Counted from the first letter of the stretch, positions 13,075-43,530 are shown. The stretch: DNA of 64,000 bases from Pteria penguin (GCA_035048485.1 CM068582.1:14512001-14576000), one strand, 5' to 3'. Notes: generated by a model from the letters alone, not told the origin. A program made the numbers and translations.

Positions 13075-13350
13075 GACCTTTTAAGGTAAACCGGTTAACT
13101 GAGTGATTTTTGTCACTTTAACTGACCGTCCTAAGTAGGTGCAGTACAATTGAATATTTTGTGAAATATATTTTAGATATTATCATGTTTTATGTGCATG
13201 TCCTTGGTGGTTTTTGTCATACAGCTTGCTCAGATGTCTTCTCTCCAATATTAGCATAAATATAAAAACAAATATATGAGTGTAAATTTATTGCACCGTA
13301 TGTTCATTTCGACAACTTATGTCTCTCCAGTGATGCTCAAGGCACAAACT
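13075..13350 (+). mobile_element. Decayed retroelement tail
   Basis: Matches the 3' portion of the copy at 17950-19010, including AAACCGGTTAAC and TGACCGTCCTAAGTAGGT. Near 13290-13345 it runs into the dispersed repeat read as TTGCACCGTATGTTCATTTC. No coding part remains. Confidence 0.55.
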
Positions 13351-15949
13351 GTAGAAATCTAAAGCTTAAATCTTTGTTGAGCAAATTGATTACTAAAGTG
13401 ATCTAAAACTAAGAGCTATGAACAAATTTAAGGACAGATAAATATTATTTCCATTGGTTCGCTGCTGGTGTACCAAATGTAACCATTTGATGAATGTTCA
13501 ACCATCAGTGCTGATGCATTCACACAGATGATATACTTCAAATATTAGAAGTCATAAAGTGTGTTGATTACTTCTGACTAAGGATTATCTCCCTTAAGCA
13601 TCCTTTTGTTTATAGATGGTTTGCGGTTCTCTCCGTAGATTGTTTCTTTCAGTACCCTTCCCAGTGTTTTACTTGGAGCAGACAATATTTTTCAAAATTC
13701 AAATCTAGTACACATATGTAATACAGGTATGTATTGTTCAAGAACATATTATAGCCATTTCATTATATAGTATATTCAACCATGCATTTTATAAACACTT
13801 ATATGTATATGTTTTTATCTTTGTTGTGTTTTGGAAATCGTTCAGAAGTGTTCAAATTGTGTATCATACTTGTCATGAAACTGTATGTATTGGATGTCCA
13901 TAGGTGGCTTAAGAAGGCTTTCCCTGCTGAGGGACGATGTGACTGAAAGTAAATCCAGTAAACGTGTCATAAGGTACTGAAATCGTCCACGCATAAACAC
14001 ACATAATATTAGGCTTTAGAATTGGCAATTTGACACTATCCTTTACATAAATATCCGATTGTTCCCAAATGACATTAATTTTTAAGAGAATAAGGATAAT
14101 TATATAGACGTAATTTTCAGGAGATATATATAAATACCATACCTTAAAAGCTAAATCAAGTATATCTAGAACTTCGTTTTTTTGCGACAGATTAATATTC
14201 GCAAAAGTCCCCAAAATGCTCGGGAATAAAATCTTTCATACTATATTTAATCTTAAAATGTAGAGTAGTCATGAACACTGATGAAACCAAAGAAAGGTTT
14301 CAACAATCATCAACCTTAAAATATTTTTTACAAGACGTTGAAAACTATTAATTGTTATTTTGATTTTTAAAATTTCGTTCGTAACAGATATACATTCTGT
14401 ATTTTTCATTATATAATTGATTTGTTCCCCTGTTAAGATTGCTAATTGCAATTGCTATCTGATTTATCGATGCTGTATGAAGGTACTAGATGCACAGTGT
14501 TCGTAACATCATAATACGAAAATGAATTTTTTTTTATTAATATTTCATTTTAATTTATTTTTTATTTTATTTATTTGTCTTTTTGTTAATATAACTTATT
14601 TTGTTTTATTTCACTTGAATTCTTTTGTCTAAAAAGTCCATTGTTAATGAATTTCCATAGATGCTGATGCGATGTGGTTCGTAGTGAAAAAACCCTATCT
14701 GTAACCTCAATAAATATCAAATAACTTTGTTTTATTGTTGTATGTGACATACACATGCATCAAACACTTAATCCCACCTCTGATTCTTCTCTTTGAAAAT
14801 TTAACAGATCATAATCAGGGGTAATCAAGTAAAATACGACAAATCCATATAGATGTAACGTTCCCATTAGATACTATGACGTGGGTAAGAAAAGGGTTGA
14901 TCCGATGTTACAGAGTGAACGCAGAGGGATAACGTCACTGTGTTAATTACAGCAGCATACGAGTATTGTCATGGACTACAACTGGAAGTATCTTTTTTCT
15001 TATAACCATTCATCGGTTGCATGTATTTGGTAATGACTAAAATATGTTTACTTTCAGCACAATACTACAATTATAAATAGAAAAGAAAGAAAAGACCTTA
15101 CTAAACTCCATGAGGTATAACGTCGATGCAGCTTAGATGGTTACCTAAAGTAAATAATCGATTGCAATAAGTGTGGTTACGGGTTATGAACTTACCTTCC
15201 CATTCACTGCAGAGACATGATAGTCGAAGAGAAATGTATGTATATATAATCCTCCACATGACAATAGGAAATAAACGGTCAATATAATATATACATATAT
15301 TATACTGTCCAGTGCCCAAACCAAGCTTGTAGCCAGGACACTGCAACACTTATTTTCAAAACTGACTGTTATCATTTCTTATATTCAGTTCATGAAGAGA
15401 TCATAGGTATTATTCGAGCTGTTTTAAATAATGGAAAGTAAGCAGCTTATATTGCAAGTGTAAAAAGAGCATATGCACAACGCCTGTTATGAACTAATAC
15501 ATAATGTTCTTTCGGAAATGAGATAAAAATTTGAAGTTGGTCTTGCTCACTGAACTAGCAAGTTTTTTTGTCCTTCAAGTACATCCATTATTAAATACAT
15601 TTGGTGAAACATATTTTGATATGATTTTGACTGACTTCACAATTAAATCATATTCGAAATGAGATTACAGCCAAAGCCAGCAAATATACTGTAACATCGC
15701 AAAATTTACAATCATTGAATGATCCCTTTGACCTAAGAGTGATATCAAAGGATTGCTTGGTTTGGATTATGTATTGATTGTGAATGTACTGACTCAATAT
15801 TCTGCAAGAAATCAAATATATTATTGTATCTATGTGCACTTGATGTGTTTTATTTTAATCATTTTAGCTTAGCTTCTTCAGGGAGACTTTATGTCTCTCT
15901 TCTCTCTGTCATTATTATATATATTATGTACAAAGCAGGGGAAATCAGC

Positions 15950-16490
15950 GCTCTGATGAAAGAAAAAAGAGGAGTTACTGGTTCAGTTAAGTGGCAGAAG
16001 TCACCATGGAGCCATACAATACATGAATATAAATAATATACTAGCACATATAACATATTACAAAAATATTTCATTGTAGTGCAATTAGGATACCGACTTA
16101 GGACGGTCATTTAATTTGACAAAAGCAAAAGAAATGATGTGGTTAACCGGTTTACGGACCCACCTTCCCACTCACCGTAACAGCAGAACAATCAAAGGAC
16201 GTACATTTAAAAATTTATAGATAATCTTCCATGTAAAGAACAAGGATCAACAGGTATCGCATATTGAGAGGTCATAAAAATATAAACAGGTAAAAAGGTA
16301 TTGTAAAACACATAATGATATAAAAATATATGCGACATCAACATGATAAACCGTGCTCTGCGAGTCTGAAAGCGAGCTAAGACCCTAGATCTGTAGGATT
16401 CCCGACTAACAGTCAGAGGGGACGAGGTTCAGGACCATGTCTCCTCTGAAAGAGGTTTGGACAAGGCCCGTCATGATAACCACCTATGGT
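15950..16490 (-). mobile_element. Decayed retroelement 3' region, inverted copy
   Basis: This is the reverse complement of 18550-19015. Shared blocks include GACTTAGGACGGTCATTTAA, AACCGGTTTACGG, CAACAGGTATCGCATATTGA and TATGCGACATCAACATGATA. With the plus-strand copy it forms a pair of inverted arms about 0.5 kb long. Confidence 0.75.
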
Positions 16491-16899
16491 AGGTACAGGT
16501 TCAAACACGGAACATTTTCATATCTGATTACTTGAGATCCAGCTAGTCAATTCAGTTCGTTATGATAACGAGTTTACGCAATTGTAATGTATGCAATACA
16601 ACTAGAGTATTATCATATACCTATAACACAAGTAGGAATGCTTTATCAAGAGTGATGTCTGTAAAATTCCGCAGTTTCGGTCTTGAGCATCACTAAATAA
16701 GATGACAGTAGTCGAAATATGCGTAAGGTGTAAGTACTGTATCCCTTTATATATAATGTAAATGGATCGATACCACCGCTGGTAGACTGCTTTTTCCCAA
16801 CGGTAATTACAGGCCCATTTTCCAGAGCTTCTGTACTGACTCCAAATATATGATTTAAATTTTCTGAGACAAAAGCTTTTAAATTATTCTGATAATTCT

Positions 16900-17032
16900 T
16901 TGGTTCACTTTTCGGTCATTTTGGTTTCAACACTCCTCTTCAAATATTTATATATTTCGAGAATTCCTATCATTTGGCCACGAGCATCACTGAAGAGACA
17001 TAACTTGTCGAAATGCGCATATGGTGCATTAA
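16900..17032 (+). repeat. Dispersed CATCACTGAAGAGACATAA repeat
   Basis: Contains TTCGGTCATTTTGGTTTCAA, TTCAAATATTTATA, GAGCATCACTGAAGAGACAT and GTCGAAATGCGCATATGGTG in order. A partial copy lies just upstream (16660-16730) and another near 17285-17350. The same order recurs at about a dozen places in the window. Confidence 0.75.
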
Positions 17033-17949
17033 ATTAAAAGGTATATATGTTCTATATTTATTCTAAAGATCTCTTTTGGCATACTTTTTTTTGTCCTTAT
17101 TTCTTCCGGGCACTTAGTATCACCTCCGAATTTCAGGGATCCGCGGTGCATTGTTTTTAGTTCTATAATGACTTAATACCAGTTACTTTCATAGTTTGCA
17201 TTAAATTGATTCTATGGAGATTACATATACCTTTAAATCAGTTCAAAAATCGCATTCTCTTCAAATATGCATATTTTTATACCTTTCACTTTATCTGCAT
17301 TGAATATCACCAAATAGGTACTAGATGTCGAAATGCAGATATGGTGCACTAATATATGTATAATTCTCCTTAAATATAAAATTAAAACTGCTTACGTACA
17401 TACTGTGAGACAAAGAACTCAGCGAAAAATACTAATAAGGGTGAGAGTAATTAAACATAAATGTATCGGTATCTCATTGAGACAATTATTGTGTCATAAA
17501 TATCCAAGAGCTGTTAATTTATAGTTTCCTGTAAGTACATAAACGGCTGCTGGATTCTAGTATATTCCCTATGGTACCTTGCATTATTGGGTTCATATAT
17601 TTGATGAATCTGCAGAGTATTGTTTTCTTTATCTTTGTTATTTCGTGTTGCCTGTCACTACTAATAAGAATATATTATATTTATAGCTTAACTTCAATAA
17701 TATCAAGAGGGGATGTATGTAAATAATTGCTAGTGTTGTTTTATCTTGAATTACATAGTGGTCCTTTCTTTTTGTTATTGCTTTTTTGTAACGTATAAAG
17801 TAATGTTTCTTAGTTAATTATTTTTCATGGTTGACATTTTTCTAAAATCCACATCTGGTGTACAACGATGGTGCTAGTATAAATGTGTAATATGCATTGT
17901 GTATGATAATTTATGTTGTACCACAGCTCAAATTGGATAAAGCTAATAC

Positions 17950-19010
17950 TTGAGATAAATCTACACCTTTCTTAGATTTGAACATCAAAATTATCAACCA
18001 CCTAATATATACTAATATTTATGACAAACGTGAGGATTTTGTATTTCCTATTGTAAATTTTCCTGACTTGGATGGCGATGTCTCTCGACTCCCATCATAT
18101 GGTATCTACATGTATATATCTGAGTTAGTTCGATTTGTCAGAGGCTGTTTTGGACCTTCGTAAACGAAATTTACAAATTACTTTAAACGCAGGGTTACAG
18201 ATATTACAAGCTTAGAAAAACATTCGGCAAATTCTTTAGATCTTATTCAGAACTTCTATCTAAATTTGGAAATATTTCTTTTCAACACTACGTATCCAAT
18301 GGAATTTCTCATCCTAACTTTACGGTGATTTCGTATACATGTATAAACTAAGGAAAGTAAAAGGCTCCGATAACGTTATTTTATCATGTTATAAAATAGT
18401 CAAATGTCTTCTAAATAGACAATATAACATTGACATCATCAAAAAGACTATAGGTCTTGTGTTTGGCCCCTCTACAGCCTTATGCAGACTTTTAATTGAG
18501 CGTTGCACGCTGACTAACAGGGCGGTGGGGACTATATGACATTGTCCTGAACCTCATCCCCTCTGAATTTAGTCGGGACTCCTACAGATCTAGGGTCTAG
18601 ACTGGCAGACCACAGTTTATCAAGTTGATGTCGCATATATTTTTATATCATTATGTGTTTTACAATACCTTACGTGTTTATATTTTTATGACCTCTCAAT
18701 ATGCGATACCTGTTGATCCTTGTTCTTTACATGGAGGATTATTTATAGATTTTTAAATGTACGTCCTTTGATTGTTCTGCTGTTACGGTGAGTGGGACAG
18801 TGGGCCCGTAAACCGGTTAACCACACCATTTGTTTGGCTTTTTTCAAATAAAATGACCGTCCTAAGTCGGTATCTGAATTGCACTACAATCAAATATTTT
18901 TGTAATGTGTTATATGTGCTAGTATATTATTGATATTCATGTACTGTACAGCTCCATGATGACTTCTGCCACATAACTGAGCCAGTAACTCCTCTTTTTT
19001 CTTTCAAATA
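17950..19010 (+). pseudogene. Frameshifted reverse-transcriptase-associated ORF and 3' UTR
   Basis: The frame 17978-18163 reads YDKREDFVFPIVNFPDLDGD then VSRLPSYGIYMYISELVRFV. This matches a C-terminal segment common in reverse-transcriptase proteins of invertebrate retroelements. After frameshifts, KLRKVKGSDNV appears at 18345 and more of the same protein up to 18540. A non-coding tail to 19010 ends in GAGCCAGTAACTCCTC. The upstream catalytic domain is absent. The class (Penelope-like or another non-LTR type) is not settled by this fragment. Confidence 0.7.
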
Positions 19011-20555
19011 TTTTACATAACCATAAATGGTGAATAAGTAATATAATTTCCTTTTCTGTTTTGCATTTATTTAACGACTTGAACGCTCATATCTAAGGAG
19101 ACAAACCTAAACCTAATAAATATCTTTATCATTTTCGGGGGAAAATCATGTTCATGTTGAATTCGAAAATACAAGTAACAATTCAGTGTAAGATATAACA
19201 AATTCATTTTCAGAAGTAGCTTTCGCTGAGTAACCTTGGCTCTCACAGAACACGGTGGACCGTTATAGAGGAGATGTTACTGAATTGAGTAAATTGCAAA
19301 AGATAAATATACCCATTATGAAAATATGTGTATAACTAAAAGATAAAATTCAATACACTAGCATTGTCTGTTTTGAATAAAATAAGACCGTTAACTTATT
19401 CATTAATTCCCAATGACTAAATGTGATTATATATCAACTTATATATAATGCCCTGATAATCTGTGTCAGAAACTGAATTACGCGGATAAAAAAGTAAATA
19501 TTTATTTGTTTGTATTCAAATAATATTTTTTATGCTTTTAAAAATTTTTAGGGAATATTTTATTTTGCAATGCTTAACTCCAAACCCCTTATCATCTTCT
19601 TTGTTTGTGCATCATGTTTAGCTCAGAAAGGAGTGACATACTCTTATCATCTACTGAAATTCTGTATTCTATTTACTTTTAAAGAAAATGATAAGGCTGG
19701 AACATCTGATTAGCTCTATATGAACAAAGGTGACTATTTTATAGACTTTTCATCTTATAATTAAATCTCTCATTGCATCACGCTATATTTTCAAAGAAAA
19801 ACTGTGGGAGCTAAATTTAATTGAAATTGTGTCACGCAATATTTATTTTGTACCATGTCTTCCAAAACAAAGTAAAAGATGTCATTATTCCTGCATGTTC
19901 TTTAAAAGTAATGGCAATAGTTACAGGACAATATACATTTACTATATTGTGAGATTATAGTCCATTTGTATGCAGAAAAATTTTAAGATTGTGAGTAACA
20001 TAATATTAAGTTTGAATTATTTAAAGTGTTCATGGTTGTTTTGGGAAGAAAAAAGCTTGCTGAGCTGTATATCAACCATCAGCACATGACAAACAGATGA
20101 ATAAGAAATGAGAAGACAAAAACATACACCATTTGAGAATATCGACGTAGGACGGGCAATGGTGTGCAGTATTCTTTAAGTCTCATATACACACGAGGTT
20201 CTGTTTTGTTTTAACATTTTTGTGGCATTTTGGTTATTTTTGCATGTATTATGAGTGGTATTGCAAGCATGGACACTTCATTTTGTTCATCTATTATTAT
20301 CGCATGTTTGTGATATATTAATAATCGTGGAATTTATCAAATATAGAAACTGTATAAAGCGGGTTTTTCCATGGGATCTACTCATATACGATTTCTGTGA
20401 TTTATAATGTATCTTACTTTCTTCGAGTGAAAGAGCCTAAAGCGAGGCTCGATGTCTCGCTACATAGTTGAGGAACATTTACGTAGGTACCATTCATGAA
20501 GCCATGATCAAGGCAGAAACAGATGATATTCAAAAATGGTAACAACACATTTCTA

Positions 20556-20616
20556 TTATGTATGTATGTATGTATGTATGTATGTATGTATGTATGTATG
20601 TATGTATGTATGTATG

Positions 20617-20711
<95 letters not shown>

Positions 20712-20716
20712 ATATA

Positions 20717-20758
<42 letters not shown>

Positions 20759-20862
20759 ATATATATATATATATTTATATATATATAGATAGATAGAAAG
20801 ATAGAACGATAGATAGATAGATATATGGGGAGAGAAAGACAGACAGACAGACAGATAGATTG
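20556..20862 (+). repeat. Compound TATG / TA / GATA / GACA microsatellite
   Basis: About 66 bp of TATG repeats are followed by about 160 bp of TA repeats with short interruptions, then GATA and GACA tetranucleotides. Open frames through it (Tyr-Ile and His-Thr repeats) are artefacts. Confidence 0.95.
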
Positions 20863-20985
20863 ATCTACCCAATGTAAGAATATTGCATCGTTTTCAGATA
20901 CATAATCTTTATTTCTAACCATCATTCATCAGATGATTTTAGAAATTTTGAGACTGGATTTGTTTTTATTATTGTTATTTTTTAA

Positions 20986-21752
20986 CTACATGTAGCCGCA
21001 AGTAGTGGCCCTTAATGAATGATAGGGCCACAATTCCTTATGTTGCGTAAACTTGCATTTTTGATAAACGGAATGGTCGGCACGATTCTACGCATTTTGG
21101 CATCAAATGGAGCAAATATCTAACATATATAAACATAAAGCAAACGATCGGCAACGTTAACTTACCCCCGATCTGTCGTCTGAAGGTTCCACACACATTT
21201 TTTCCCAACCTGTTTCAAATTTGCCGGTTTCTGTGTCAGCCATTAGGTCTCGCGAGATCTCGTTAACAGAAACCTTACAAAAAGAGGCGGAGCTGACGAA
21301 AAACACGTGGTCATTGTTATTTTAATGTCATTTCTCTGTTTACATTTTATTTATCGGCTAGTTACCGCATTTCTGGTCATTTCAATTTAGTTTTCTTCGT
21401 CATAAATAACTAGCACCCATGACCACGTGTTTTTCGTCAGCTCCGCCTCTTTTTGTGAGGCTTCTGTTAACGAGATCTCGCGAGACCGAATGGGTGACAC
21501 AGAAACCGGCAAATTTGAAACAGGTTGGGGAAAAATGTGTGTAGAACCTTCAGACGACAGATCGGGGGTAAGTTAACGTTGCCGATCGTTTGCTTTATGT
21601 TTATATATGTTAGATATTTGCTCCATTTGATGCCAAAATGCGTAGAATCGTGCCGACCATTCCGTTTATCAAAAATGCAAGTTTACGCAACGTAGGGAAT
21701 TGTGACCCTATCATTCATTTAGGGCCACTACTTGCGGCTAAACTACATGTAG
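20986..21752. mobile_element. Long foldback element (about 330-bp inverted arms)
   Basis: The left arm, 20986-21314, begins CTACATGTAGCCGCAAGTAG. The right arm, 21419-21752, is its near-perfect reverse complement and ends TTGCGGCTAAACTACATGTAG minus its first base. A loop of about 104 bp separates them. Each arm carries TCTCGCGAGA and CGTGTTTTTCGTCAGCTCCG or its complement. The plus-strand frame at 21638-21841 is part of the right arm and is not regarded as a gene. Confidence 0.88.
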
Positions 21753-23303
21753 ATAATTCACGAAATTGTACAATATTGGTTGATACAGGCGTCGGATTTT
21801 CACTAAAAAGTAGTCACTACCCTCCATTTTGTGGACTTTAGAGGTTAAGTCGCCTAAGGTCATTGCTGGATCAAAAATCGGAGCTGCCAAATCAACAACA
21901 ACAACAACAACAAAATACAATATTTGCAACTGTGACGAAACATTTACCAGAAAACACTGAATGATCGCATTTTTTAAAATAATTTAAGCGACTTTTTAAA
22001 TCTATTCCGTTACAGAATGTTTGTTCCGAACGCATTTTGAAACCCGCTCCAACGTGGGAAGTGCAAGTACCTTTTTCTATTGTATGAACAGTATTTCTAA
22101 ATTGTCTTACATGGTAATGTTTATTGCATTTATGTGGGACTGCTTTAAAGAGCTGTAATATTTTTGTACCTCGTTATATTTTAAAGTAAAATAAAGCGCT
22201 CAGATGTTCATTAATTTTTTCTAAATGCCCATTTTATATTCTTGAAAATTATCAATGTATCTAGAAGCTGAAGAACTAATGTAGATACTATCAATCTGAG
22301 ATGTTCATGTCAATATCTAAAAAGATAGAGAGGGATTAGGCCATAAATACAGACGGCAAAAACGACCCTTAACAACGATCTTGAAATTCAGTATCATACT
22401 AAAATTTTGTTTCTAAAGCCAAGTATTTGATTAACATGTACTGGATGTTAATTTCAAAACTTTAAAACTTAGCAGTAATCATAAATAAAAAGTGTTATGA
22501 AACAAAACATTTAAATAGAGACACACAGAGACTGCTACAATAGTAGTTCTGCCAGCAACGTAATATATCTGTTTGTTGCACTTAATTGATTTGTTATTTT
22601 TAACGTCAGTGATGATGTATTCTTCAAAGTGAAGGTTAACTTACTGTGATCTCATTGTAATCTGAAAACAAAAATGACTCGAAGTAAAATTATAGATTAA
22701 CATAATTGTGTCAAATATTCTATACTGGTAACGAAGAGAGACGCGGAAAGATTCAACAACTACTGTTGAATGATTAATTATGACGGATTGATTAGCCATT
22801 GGCGTCATATAGCGCATTTTATTATGCTATGATGGACGGCATTGCCAATGTATATCCCTTCAATTTCCATTTTTATTTTCTTTCCAATTTCTGTTTTCGA
22901 ACCACAAAAACAAATAAAGTTGCAAAGAATAAAAAGAAGAAACTTGAGTAATTGATACTGAAACTGTCCTGAACTAAAGGCAATTGTATTCCTCTGAACC
23001 TTTACAAGGAATTCTGAGGTCATGACCTTGGTTCGTCTAAGGAACTTCCATCAAAAGTTGATCATCATTATGAAGACAGTAATATGTCCCGTAGATCTCC
23101 AGGGGCATCTGGTTAGTGGATTACATTCCATAAAAGCATACCAATAACATCCAATATTCTGTAAAGTGTGGTGCTACAGTTTATGATACATAACAAGTAT
23201 TTTTTCATGATTTACCTAAGGAATGATTCATTAAGAAAATTCAAAAGATAAGATATGCATTTTGAGCAAAACATTACCAAGTATTGACCACGTGCTCGCG
23301 CGC

Positions 23304-23305
23304 GC

Positions 23306-23360
<55 letters not shown>

Positions 23361-23378
23361 TGTGTGTGTGTGTGTGTT
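23304..23378 (+). repeat. TG dinucleotide microsatellite
   Basis: About 37 TG repeats with one TATG interruption, preceded by CGCGCGCGCTTG. The poly-His-Thr minus-strand frame is an artefact. Confidence 0.95.
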
Positions 23379-24394
23379 TTCAGAAAACGGATAGCAAAGA
23401 AGACAAATACTTGATTTTATGAAAACCGGCCCAGCAAAATGTGGGAGAAATACAATCTGATTCTGCTGATAATATAGATACAACATCAAATCCCAACAAT
23501 TTAAGGTTATCCGCCGCTTTCAATTTTTGTCCACTTATATTTTGACATGGAAGCACGGAACCTTTAAAGCTGTATACCCTATGTTCGCATATTATAGGTT
23601 AATTTATTCTAAATGTTTTGATTATATATATATATAAGCCTAAAACATATTTAAAAAAGGTCCTTGCAAATGCTGTGATCAAATGCGTAGTATTTAGTGA
23701 GATACGGTTGTGTAAAACGCGATGTATGTAAACAGAATGTTTACAACCAACTTATCACGTGATCTGATTCGGAAGCCGCACGATGGATGGCGAGGTAAAT
23801 AAACTTGACGAGTAACTTTAAAAATCTGCATTCAAGTCAGCTAAAATTGTTTTTTTTTTTTTGGAGTCTCCTACCATCATATTTGTTTTCATTAAACTGC
23901 GCATGCGCGAAATCAGGTCATGGTTGTTTATATGGAATATCCTCTTTATTTACAAAGTATTTTCTTTTTATTTTGATATCTTCAAAGGTTTAAAGCAACA
24001 AAAAATGTTATTAACGCAAAGTTCATAACTTCAGCCATACGAGAAAAATACAGTTTTTGCTTTACATGCCCTAATTTTTGAAATTATACCGAATTGTAGA
24101 GTATACAACTTTAATAGCTTGGAGATAGAATGAATCAACCCTGAATTAGAATTTGTACTAAAATGTAGCACCTAACAACCACAATAACTCTGCACAAAAA
24201 ACAAAAAAAAAAGTTTAAAGCAGATAAACAATACAGAAAGGTACAGTATCTAAACATAACACAGTTATAGCGATCAGAGACAAAATGTTTTTATGGTTTG
24301 TTTGTTTGTGTTTCGTTTTATTTATTTATTTGGTTTTTTTTGGGGGGGGGAGGATGTGGTGTAAATAGATATAGAATATGTATAACTTTTAATT

Positions 24395-24440
24395 TTGTGC
24401 ACCATATGCGCATTTCGACAAGTACTGATATCCTAAATAT
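24395..24440 (-). repeat. Copy of the dispersed CATCACTGAAGAGACATAA repeat
   Basis: Reads TGTGCACCATATGCGCATTT CGACAAGTACTGA on the plus strand, so the repeat is on the minus strand. The following CATCACTGAAG part has degenerated. Confidence 0.5.
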
Positions 24441-25295
24441 CATTAGAATACCATAAATAACAGTGCATTCTTCTTAGTTTTAATAAAACAAAGATGTTCG
24501 ACTGATATTTAAAAGTCAGAGTTCATTGTTTAATAGCTGCATTGCATTTTTGTGAGATTAATGATTTGTTTTCAAAAAAAAATATCAGCAGGGCTTCTGT
24601 TTTGGCAGTTTCGTTAAGCAATGAAGAATAAACAATAGAAAATGTATGGGATATTCTCGTTGAACATATAAACAGACACTTTCATAACCATCTACATCAA
24701 TTAAATGAATTTGTGTCTGTACATATATGATTAATGTTTTACTGGGGTCATTTACCTTTGAAAATATATATTCAATTTGGTTGCCAATATATGCGATGCA
24801 TCATATAATATTTGATCGTTATAAAAACACAATACTTCAATTAAAAATTGAATGTTGATTTTATTCTTGAGAAGTAATGAAAAAACGTTGTATTTTTTTA
24901 AAAAAAGTGTTTCCTGTTTGTAAATCTGATATCGTAAAGATATGTATTAATTATTCTTTTGTACAAACTCACTCTTTAGTGACTCCTAAGACAGAAAAGT
25001 CAAAATCGTTTATTATCATTTATATAATGTCAAAGGTCAACAAAGCTATTTATTCAAAACAGTCCAAACAACACATAAAATTCAATATTCAATTCATTTA
25101 AAATCCAAACAAATGTAGAGAAGTCAAGACATTTCAGAATAAATTTATTAACATCATAAATTTGTGAATTGTTCGAAATATATAGAAATATGAAAAATAA
25201 ACAATAAAGAAGTACCGTTCTTAATAAGAGATTACAAATCCTGTCTATATTTCAGCTTTCTCTTATTATGTCGAAATACAATTATTATACAAAAA

Positions 25296-25532
25296 TTATT
25301 TCATGATCATAATAATTTTGAATTTATCTATCATCTTTACATTACTCGAGTGTATACACATTTTGATAATTGAGTCAGTATCACCAACAGAGGAAATGTG
25401 TTTAATATTTCCGACTAATGTCGGTAGTCCATGGGCATTAATCGTGACTGCTGTACCGAGCATGTATCGCTTAATATCATTATCTTCTGGAGCTTTATCA
25501 TGAACGTTACTAACTTTCCTGATGCCACAGAC
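25296..25532 (-). CDS. Possible unassigned minus-strand terminal exon
   Basis: After an acceptor-like GATCTATAG, a 78-codon frame begins V-C-G-I-R-K and runs to a TAA at 25298-25296. The middle part, KRYMLGTAVTINAHGLPTLV followed by GNIKHISSVGDTDS, has balanced composition and looks more protein-like than the surrounding AT-rich frames. It lies just beyond the pedal peptide 3' end on the same strand. I do not recognise the protein. The opposite strand is also open here (25303-25503), so the strand is uncertain. It could be the last exon of a gene, an alternative 3' exon, or chance. Confidence 0.25.
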   Translation of the reverse strand, partial: VCGIRKVSNVHDKAPEDNDIKRYMLGTAVTINAHGLPTLVGNIKHISSVGDTDSIIKMCIHSSNVKMIDKFKIIMIMK

Positions 25533-25635
25533 CTATAGATCAAATCTAGAGAATGCGAAACGCAGGGGATCACATTTCTGAAGGTTTATAGTATAAGATA
25601 TCGATTACTGTGCGGAATGTATACTACGACATAAT

Positions 25636-25641
25636 TTTATT
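25636..25641 (-). terminator. Candidate polyadenylation signal of the pedal peptide gene
   Basis: The minus strand reads CTGTAAATAAAATTATG, placing AATAAA about 435 bp after the TGA stop. It is the nearest clear hexamer seen downstream of the repeat exon. Use is inferred. Confidence 0.4.
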
Positions 25642-26075
25642 TACAGGGTTCATTCTCTTAATCAATGTTAATCTTTGGTATAAACCAGCAAGCATTTCAG
25701 GATTGGAAGTAGTGCATATGTGAAAATATATTGGATTTGTTTCCAATAAAAATATATAGTTTTCAAAAACAAAACAAGCAAACAAATTAAAAATACAAAT
25801 CACCATAGCATGCAATTCGTTTTGACATGATAGATACATTTGATAAAGATGTCATTTTTTAAAATTCTAGCTGAATAAGAAGGTATATAAGGCATTTATG
25901 TCTGTGACTACAACATTTTTCATCGTGGGACATTTGAGGCTATACAATATTGATTTTACCAAAGGAAAAGGAAATTTGAACCGAATTGAGCTTTATATAC
26001 ATTATCGAAAACATGTATATAGTAATTAATTGCAAAATGCGATTTTGTGTCTCAGTTGAAATTATTCATAATTCT

Positions 26076-43032
<16,957 letters not shown>

Positions 43033-43096
43033 GGCTAACTCAGTGTCTTGTCAAACACGAACTACAAATGAAAGAGAGGATCCTATAGGTACTATA

Positions 43097-43104
43097 TATT
43101 TATA
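43097..43104 (-). promoter_or_regulatory. TATA box upstream of the probable pedal peptide exon 1
   Basis: On the minus strand the sequence is TATAAATA, 65 bp before the ATG. The spacing resembles that of the TATA box of gene 1 (74 bp from its ATG). Nearby AT-rich sequence makes chance matches possible. Confidence 0.5.
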
Positions 43105-43375
43105 TCTTACAGTGTATATAACTTAACATAATTACAGAAGATATTCATTATTGATGATGAATCGATAATGAAGTCGATAATGAAACTAGAGAGGGAGGGA
43201 CGAGTGACGCAAACCATTGTATTTATCATCTCTTAGATATTAGCTGCACTGACTGTAGAGGAAATTGTAGATGGGATTTCTCGATTTAAGTGTTATTTTG
43301 TGAGGTCTAGAGGAGATGTTACTAGTATCCCTTCTGAAGCGCTTCTAATTGAGTTCATGTTTGTGCTTTTCAATA

Positions 43376-43530
43376 TGTTTTTGTTTTGTTTTGTTTGTTT
43401 TTGTTTTTCTGTTTGCTTTTTGGTTTGTTTTTATTTTATTTTTTGTTTTTGTTTTTCGTTTTGATTTTGTTTTTGTTTGATTGTTAGTTTGTTTTTCTCT
43501 TTGGTCTTTTTTTGTGTTTTTGTTTTGTAT
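43376..43530 (+). repeat. TTTTG-rich low-complexity tract
   Basis: Irregular TTTTG and TTTGT repeats over about 155 bp. Confidence 0.85.

Larger units (their letters stand above)
7206..25295. other. Gene-poor interval rich in mobile-element remains
   Basis: No complete gene is supported across these 18 kb. Identified contents are the AGGTCA-rich repeat, two hAT-like MITEs, decayed reverse-transcriptase-related copies, a foldback element, TATG/TA and TG arrays, and copies of the dispersed CATCACTGAAGAGACATAA repeat. The remainder, for example 10530-13050, 14000-15900, 19020-20550 and 21755-23290, is AT-rich sequence in which I see no feature. Confidence 0.6.

Noticed and set aside
20414..20872. 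Minus-strand frame of 152 codons with Tyr-Ile and His-Thr repeats
   Set aside because: It is a translation of the TATG/TA microsatellite.
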